Of a stretch of 64,000 nt of DNA, positions 57,534-64,000 are shown one piece after another. The stretch lies in NCBI GenBank assembly GCA_036346205.1, contig JARFJB010001987.1:4309001-4373000 (forward strand), read 5' to 3'. The translations under genes were made by a program, and so were the position numbers. The stretch comes from Vesta saturnalis (lineage: Eukaryota; Arthropoda; Insecta; Coleoptera; Lampyridae). The notes beneath the pieces were generated by a model. That model saw nothing but the letters and a program-made list of their open reading frames with translations, was not told the origin of the DNA and made no database searches. Within the stretch, counting starts at the first letter, position 1. Each line of letters starts with the position of its first letter.

Positions 57534-57637
57534 CTGCAATTAAGATTATTAAATGTTAATATGAAAATGTAATTGTAATGTTTCCTTGAACTTAAAAATT
57601 ATTATTAATTTTATTAAATACATAAATACAAAGTTTA

Positions 57638-57886
57638 CCTCGACTAGGATTTGAGCCTACGACCTGTACTTTGCTAGAGTACCGCGCTAACCAACCATCA
57701 AGGTTCAAGCCTCAATCGGTGTAAATTTTGTCTTTGTAATATAATCTCATTGTATTTAGAATCTACATCAGTTCTACATACACAAAGACAAAATTTACAT
57801 CGTTTGGGGCTTGAACCTTGATGGCGCAGTTGATTAGCGCGTACTCTAGCAAAGTACAGGTCGTAGGTTCAAATCCTAGTCTAGGT
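57638..57886. repeat. Inverted pair of tRNA-like sequences
   Basis: One tRNA-like segment lies on minus (57706-57638) and one on plus (57813-57886), head to head about 106 bp apart. Their flanks (AATCGGTGTAAATTTTGTCT against AGACAAAATTTACATCG) are also inverted, so the whole can form a hairpin of over 100 bp. The plus copy keeps A box TGGCGCAGTTGA and B box GGTTCAAATCC. Confidence 0.75.
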
Positions 57887-58182
57887 AAACTTTTTATTTA
57901 TGTATTTAATAAAATTAATAATAATTTTTAATTACATATTTACCTTTGAACTTATTCGTTCATAACAAAAACTTATAATTTACTTGAACTTGTTAATTGT
58001 TTTACAGTGTATTGCTGAATTGTACATCTATCTGAAGCTACAATATAGTTTGGATTTTATGGAAACTATATTAACTATTACTACTAAAATTTATCAGTGC
58101 TGCAACTAAATTTAGGCAAAATCACATCTTATTCAAAAGTTTTTGTGGAATAATTCTGTAAAAGCTACTTTATATGCATGCT

Positions 58183-58808
58183 ATATAAATTTGTGAATAC
58201 TTAGAATACTAATAACTTTATAGCACAATATTTAGAGCCTTATTTAAAAATGATAATTTCACTCAACAAGTAAAAAGTGTTCCATAGGGTAAAATGCGTC
58301 AAAAGAATGCTTCAAGAAAAGTTTTTCAAGTTAACTTTTTTGAACAATGAAAACTATCAACTTTGAAAAAAAACTATATACGGAAAAGAGTTTAAAGTAC
58401 CTATATTGAAAACCATCTACTTTGGAGTAAAAAGTGTAGAGACTAAGATATACCAAGTTTTTTGTTAGTTTTTTAGGGTAATACGCTTTATACAAATATA
58501 AATTTGTGAATACTTAGAATACTAATAACTTTATAGCACAACATTTAGAGCCTTATTTAAAAATGATAATTTCACTCAACAAGTAAAAAGTGTTCCACAG
58601 GGTAAAATGCGTCAAAAGAATGCTTCAAGAAAAGTTTTTCAAGTTAACTTTTTTGAACAATGAAAACTATCAACTTTGAAAAAAAACTATATACGGAAAA
58701 GAGTTTAAAGTACCTATATTAAAAACCATCTACTTTGGAGTAAAAAGTGTAGAGACTAAGATATACCAAGTTTTTTGTTAGTTTTTTTAGGGTAATACGC
58801 TTTATAAA
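58183..58808. repeat. 313-bp tandem duplication
   Basis: 58183-58495 and 58496-58808 are nearly identical (ATATAAATTTGTGAATACTT...). More divergent related units continue to about 59200, sharing GTTTAAAGTACCT and AACTTTGAAGCAAAAAGT-like strings. Confidence 0.9.
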
Positions 58809-59508
58809 AATACTTCAAAAAAGGTTTCTCAAGTAACTTTTTTGAACATGTTGAAAACTATCAATTTAAAAAAAAAAACTATTCGCGTTTTTTAAAAATA
58901 CAATTTTAGACAAGTTTTCTTTGTCACAGTTGTTTGTAGGGTAATAATTAGGTCATAAAAAGGGTACTTTGAAAAGAGTTTAAAGTACCTTATGCCAAAA
59001 ACTATCTACTATGAAGTGAAAAGTGTAGACCATGTACCTGTTTTTTGTTAGTTTTTTATAGAGTGATAAATAAGCCCTAAAAAGGTACTTGCTTCAAAAA
59101 GTGTACTTTTACGAATTTATCAACTTTGAAGCAAAAAGTTTAGACACCTTTTTTACATTTCATTCTAAATTTCATTTTAGACTTGTTTTTTTTAACTTTT
59201 TTGCAGGGCAGTAAGTATAAAAGTGATATCAAAGACACAAACGTTTTATAAGTAACTTTTACTTTAAGGGGGGGGAGTTCCTTCCTGTATACCAAGACAA
59301 ACACCACAATCTACTTACAACTACATTAACAGTAGAGAACATACTTCTTATTTGGAGATACAGAGTTGAATTCTGGGGTTCAGAAAATAAGCAAACATCA
59401 ATATCCAGGGAAGTGTGTACAAAATAAGAGACACGCATAACATACATCATCTTTATGTAAATGATGATACCCTCAACAGTACAAGACATGGTAGACTTGA
59501 TGATAATA

Positions 59509-60263
59509 CGAGGGCATATTTTTATGTTCTCTACCTAGCCATGAAAAAAAGCACATAATAGAACAAAAAAAAATTGTTTCTACATAACTCCCTTCAACAT
59601 TAATACACTTATTCCATCTTTTTCCAATTGCCCCACACCCTAAAAAAAAAAATTCCACCGGCAACCCTGTAAAAATATTCTTCACCAGCTTCTTTGTCTC
59701 CCCTTAAATTTTTGAACTGACGGAGCTAGGTTGTGGCTATAAGGTGGATGCCTTAACTCTATAAACCCACAGTCATTGATTATCTGCTAAACTTTGATTA
59801 TCTTATGAACCCGACAATTGTGCAGCCACAGTGGCAAGAGATCTTTACACGCGGATCTTTCAGTACCTACCAAATTTTCGACTTTTCCAACAATGTCTTC
59901 AATGCGAGCTTCAACCGGTCGTCTGGAGTTTGGATCACCATTGATTGATTCTCGACCCCATCGAAAGAGTTTAGAACAGTATTTCACTTGAAAATAAGAT
60001 GCTGCATCTTCCCGATGCATACCAACCATTCTTTCATGAATTGCTTTTGGATCATTGCCTTCTTTTGTCAGGAACTTTATTACGCTGCGATGTTCAATCT
60101 TAGTTTCACTCATTTTATCGACAAATAGACTGTCTCAAATCTTTGTAAACGGCACAAACTAAACAAAACTTAGCACGTGTACTTCTAACAGTGACAGCAA
60201 TTTTTTAATAATTGTCACTTTTTTGTTTCATGGCTAGGTAGATAACATAAAAATACGCCCTCG
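59509..60263 (-). mobile_element. Internally deleted mariner with TIRs and TA duplications
   Basis: CGAGGGCATATTTTTATGTT (59509) and the reverse complement of ...AACATAAAAATACGCCCTCG (to 60263) are inverted repeats of about 38 bp, each flanked by TA. Total 755 bp, against about 1.3 kb for a full element. Confidence 0.85.
59560..60113 (-). pseudogene. mariner transposase (SETMAR type), ends only
   Basis: The ATG at 60113 opens MSETKIEHRSVIKFLTKEGN with the HTH pieces DPKAIHERMVGMH and FRWGRESINGDPNSRRPVEA. The frame decays near 59840. A C-terminal scrap (NKCINVEGSYVE, near 59600) lies close to the left TIR. The whole DDD catalytic domain is missing. Confidence 0.75.
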
Positions 60264-60429
60264 TATAGACGTACTACTACATCCAAAAGATCAAATTGGA
60301 AAAAGGTGTAAAAGAAACTTACCGCTAGAACCCAATTTGGTCAATTAGAATTACGTTGACACACAAAGCAGATTGCTATTTAATGAAAAAAAAATTAGAA
60401 AATGGCAAGGGGCCATGCGATTGTGACTT

Positions 60430-60620
60430 TTATTTGAACCTTCACGTTATCACATCGTAAACTATAATTCCTCTCTTTTTGCGAATCTTTCACGTCCATC
60501 ATTGGCGTAGACAGAATTTAGATTTGTCGCTAAACATAACCTCTTTGCAATCTTGACCTCGTACTGAGTTGTGGCAGACGTTCCTGTGTGAAGACCATAA
60601 GACATCAATCATCGTTTGAG
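60430..60620 (-). pseudogene. Tc1-type transposase scrap
   Basis: The minus frame near 60545-60505 reads VMFSDKSKFCLRQ, the first catalytic Asp region of Tc1-type enzymes, followed in another frame by DGRERFAKREEL. Nothing else is preserved. Confidence 0.45.
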
Positions 60621-61593
60621 GGAAACTTATTTTAACGGTTTATTTGTTTAAGTAGCCCTGTTCTCCGACCTTACACAGTCATAGTACGAAAAGAGGTCGA
60701 GTCGTATGAAACGTCATCGATTATTATTTTTTTGTAAGTTTCATCGATTTGTTGGTGAAAAATACTTCCATTATAACCTCAGTAAGTAATAAAAACAATT
60801 TGGCGTTCTTCATTTTGACATTCATGTGATTTATCAAATTTCTTCTAATGCATGAAAGATATCAAGTTTTGAAAACGCCCATTTTTTACAACTCAAAATT
60901 GGCAAAAAAAGTGAGATTAGGGGATATGGAGCAGATACAAGGTACGTTCATTCTCCCTCCGCCATTTTACACTACCCAAAATCATGGAATCTCTATGGTA
61001 TCTCCATTTGAACGTTGAATATACGGATCGGGCCCACTTTCACTCCCACCCTTATTATGCCTGCGGTAATTCGTTTTGGATGCTGTATATTTTCTTTTAT
61101 AATTATGATTTAATGATCTTAAGATAACAAATAAAGGTGGTTGTATAGGGCGGGGGTCAAGGTAAGTGTACGAGTGAAACCATGATTTACAGGGTTTGCG
61201 GTTTTGCCAGAGGGACGTGAACAGTTATTTCGGATGGCTACATTTGCCTAGAACTCTGTTCACCGTAAGCCATCTTAAGCCTCTATCAAGATTAGGGTGC
61301 TATTTAATATGTTTAAGTGAATAGACGTGGACGGTATATTGATTAAATTTCTATAATTGTTGTTATGGCACGATATATGTTGGAAATAGTGCCAGTCGAT
61401 AAACCATTAAAAGTTGAGATAGGGACGTGTAAGTCGTTTTCCACAAATGTCCACTGTCTTGGAATTAAGGGCCTACTAACTTTCAAAATGACGATTTTCC
61501 TCTGCCAGTTTCTCCAAAACGGCTAAATATAGTGGGGTATGCTACATGAAAAATACCCAGAATTTTGCGCAGTATCCAAACATTCAACAGTAT
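60621..61593. other. No gene seen
   Basis: No supported coding sequence or repeat structure. Confidence 0.5.
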
Positions 61594-61761
61594 ACAGCGT
61601 GTTCCATTTAAAATAAAGTAGATTGGTAACCTGTTGATCCTGCACACCCTGTATAAATGAAAATATTTTTAAAAACTTGCGTTCATGCACACGAATAACT
61701 TTTGTATTAAACATTTTTTTGTAAGTCTAACAGCTTTCGTAAGATTTTAACGCACCCTGTA
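61594..61761. mobile_element. Possible mariner-type MITE
   Basis: Starts ACAGCGTGTTCCATTT and ends AACGCACCCTGTAT. A second CACACCCTGTAT lies at 61642. The ends resemble the ACAGGGTG termini of the elements at 36039 and 44530. Confidence 0.4.
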
Positions 61762-63599
61762 TAGATTCATGTTTTTAGTATAACTTCTTCTGGAATTGTT
61801 AAGGGTAGATCCTTCGCGGGGATTTGTTCATTACTGACTTTATTTCTATATACTACCTTAATTTAGTTTTTATTTTGTTATGGATTCTCTTAGATATTCC
61901 ACATCAAGTTGTTTAATGTTCTTTTCCGCTGCTCTAATACTTTTATAATATGGATGTGCGTTACAAGTAAAGAGATCATTTTTAAGGTTAAAACAACTTC
62001 CTTGAAACTAAGGGTAGTTGCGTTTAGAACATATGCTCCCGATTTTTACGCATTTATTTCACATATCGTAAGACAAAGGTATTCTATCGCATCGCTGGAA
62101 AGCTTCTAGGGAGCATAAATGCCGAGAAAGGGCGACGAAAGTCTGACATCTAACTACATACATATTTTTTTTTAAATGTTAGATGAAACGATTTGGACCT
62201 TTGAAATACCTCAAGCATAATAGAATATGACATGTTTAAGGTCTTGGATCAGATGTACTGATCTTCCCCACACGATTTGGGTCTGGGGTTTTCCCTCAAA
62301 AGTATGTGTGGGACTGCGGATTTTCTTGCCAGTTGAAGTACCTAGGTTGTCTTCTGGGCATCTGATGATATGTACAATATTAGTGCCGAGGCCTGAGAGA
62401 CTGGTTTTGACATCCAATTTATTTAGCTCCTTCATACCAACGATCTGCTTTCTATCAATAATCCCGCTCTCATCGAGCAATTTGGTTTCTTACGCCAATA
62501 TCTTCATCGGCTCGGATTATTTTTTAACGAAATCAAACCCTTAGTCTGTTCGCGTCATTGCATAAAATATCGAAGATTGATTCGTGTAGGATTTTCATTG
62601 ACACAAGCATATTTTGTTTGGTATTTTTCATCCTAAAAAAATTAGAGTTTTTCCGGGACATAAATCACCACCGTTAGCGCCGTGATGATTCAAGCCTAAC
62701 AAAGAATCTGATTTTTTTTACTTTACCGTTTGGTAAGAAATGGCTAACGCTCTTTAAGGTTTGTGGATCGAAAAATAAGTTTGTTAATGGGGACACCCTC
62801 GGAACAAAGTGAAAATAATGGTGTGATGTCTTGATTGTTTATCATACGTATCCATGACCGAGCTTCCCGATAAGGTCTAGAAGAGGAAGGAATTCTGGAG
62901 TACAATTGGGTGACTGGGTGGAGCAAAAATCCTTTTTTGGGTGGTATTAAGAAAGGTAAGGGTGGCTTTGAGAGACTAATCCGTTGATATGAGAGAATTA
63001 AAATTAGCTGGAGAGCTGTTTTCGGTCCCGGTAAAGGAAATCTAGCATTTTATCATTTGAAGATAATCCAGATGAAATATGCTGGTGTGAACTGAGAAGT
63101 TGCACGAATTTCCTTAATATGTGCAACGGAGCAATATTGTTAATCGACTTAAGTTCAACCAGGACTTAGATGTACTAAGAAAAGATTAGTACCTATTTTA
63201 ATATGTGTAATAATAGTGAAAGTCTACATTTTCATATTTAATCAATTCATTGAGTTGACATTCGTATTAATTTTTGCCAGCTCACCCTGGAGAGAGATTA
63301 AATCTCCATTGATAGCTTGACGTACAGTGTTTTATATAATAATATTATCGTGTTTTTATAGGTCTAATTACTATATTAAACGTTTGAATATTATGCTAAA
63401 TAACAACAGTAATGTTAATCAACGTGAATATGGTTGAAAGTTGTCTTTCAGTAATATTTCATTCGTTCAATAATTAGTGCTGGCAATGTGCGGGTTTATT
63501 TGGAGGTTATGCTTTTCAATTTATATTTCTGTTTCGATTTTGTTCTTCATTCCAATGAATCCGCAAATTTTTCGGCCCCTTCTTTTTTAAGATACCCAT
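61762..63599. other. No gene seen
   Basis: Short frames only (for example 62480-62211 on minus, MLDESGIIDRKQIVGMKELN, which is protein-like but unrecognised). No reliable feature. Confidence 0.45.
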
Positions 63600-63830
63600 G
63601 AACGCTCTGTAACATGATTGGCCAGAGGTATAATGAAATGATTCGTCATTTTTTATTCTTACCCATCACACGGCTCATACGACAGCAGCATTCATGGGCA
63701 CTAATCAAGAATTCTTTTCAGGCTCTGTTATTTAAAAATTTGCCTTTCCTCCAAGATCACCTGATGTTACGCCCTCAGATTTTTTTGTGGGGCTGTTTAA
63801 AAAGTAGATAGGGTATTCCCACATTTAAGA
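63600..63830 (+). pseudogene. mariner-type transposase C-terminal scrap
   Basis: In broken + frames, MGTNQEFFSGSVI is followed by a stop and then KFAFPPRSPDVTPSDFF with VGLFKK, the third catalytic Asp region (SPD-TP-DFF). The last bases of the window, GAGTCACCCCGTAT, look like the matching terminal repeat. Confidence 0.55.
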
Positions 63831-64000
63831 ACAAACTTGGAGGAGTGGTATGAGCAAGACGGTCGACATTTATTTAACATTTCATTTAAAAACAAAATTC
63901 GCATTTGTGTATAATTTATATTTATCAACAAGATTAATCCAATAGTTTACATAATTTTTTTTGCCTTAAAAACTGAAATTTAGCTTGAGTCACCCCGTAT

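Noticed and set aside
57126..57539. Single 137-codon minus frame read through
   Set aside because: A GT-AG intron at 57356-57304 gives a better C-terminus; the read-through part is an intron followed by an out-of-phase exon.

Overview
The window reads as AT-rich arthropod nuclear DNA, most probably insect. It has spliced host genes with short GT-AG introns, many (TA)n microsatellites, Tc1/mariner and pogo relics, Jockey-like and other non-LTR retrotransposon relics, a Ty3/gypsy LTR element, polydactyl C2H2 zinc-finger genes and decayed Polinton/Maverick (adintovirus-like) elements. The insect order cannot be fixed from sequence alone.

0-5.0 kb: pieces of one Polinton-type element in two orientations. 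On + lie a packaging ATPase, a small coiled protein and the start of a tail-like gene. On - lies an overlapping piece carrying the small protein, a DPN/AGNT-motif protein, the tail-like protein and the integrase N-terminus. A + strand PLA2-like minor capsid gene follows. (TA)n arrays sit directly 5' of the virus-type genes. An intact small virus-type gene lies at 9.08-9.37 kb.

5.5-30.3 kb: a large imperfect inverted duplication. The left arm (about 5.5-10.57 kb) and right arm (about 20.5-30.35 kb) each hold, going outward from the centre, a roughly 0.9 kb terminal-repeat-like block with a tiny basic ORF, a C2H2 zinc-finger gene and a Jockey-type retrotransposon fragment. The right arm is lengthened by a gypsy-type LTR insertion (21.4-25.05 kb) and by tandem growth of zinc fingers. 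The roughly 10 kb centre is a degraded Polinton: ATPase, coiled protein, tail-like protein and integrase on +; a protein-primed type B DNA polymerase and one or two unknown genes on -; and a coiled-coil relic on +. No major capsid protein or maturation protease was recognised.

30-42 kb: repeat-dominated sequence with mariner relics, minisatellites, a 123 bp MITE, a fragment of a second type B polymerase lineage (33.4-33.6 kb), an isolated LTR (33.7-34.8 kb), a long-TIR mariner-like element (36.04-41.94 kb) and a tRNA-like repeat.

42.5-57.5 kb: host genes. A mitochondrial seryl-tRNA synthetase gene (+; exons 42542-43162, 43210-43397, 55603-56086) has one 47 bp intron and one 12.2 kb intron. 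The long intron is packed with transposons: a mariner interrupted by a Tc1 element, a non-LTR reverse transcriptase fragment, a pogo-like transposase and a tandem duplication. The last two exons of an unrecognised gene (-; 57533-57142) converge on it.

57.6-64 kb: an inverted pair of tRNA-like sequences, a 313 bp tandem duplication, an internally deleted mariner with TA target duplications, further transposase scraps, and about 2.5 kb with no gene I can support.
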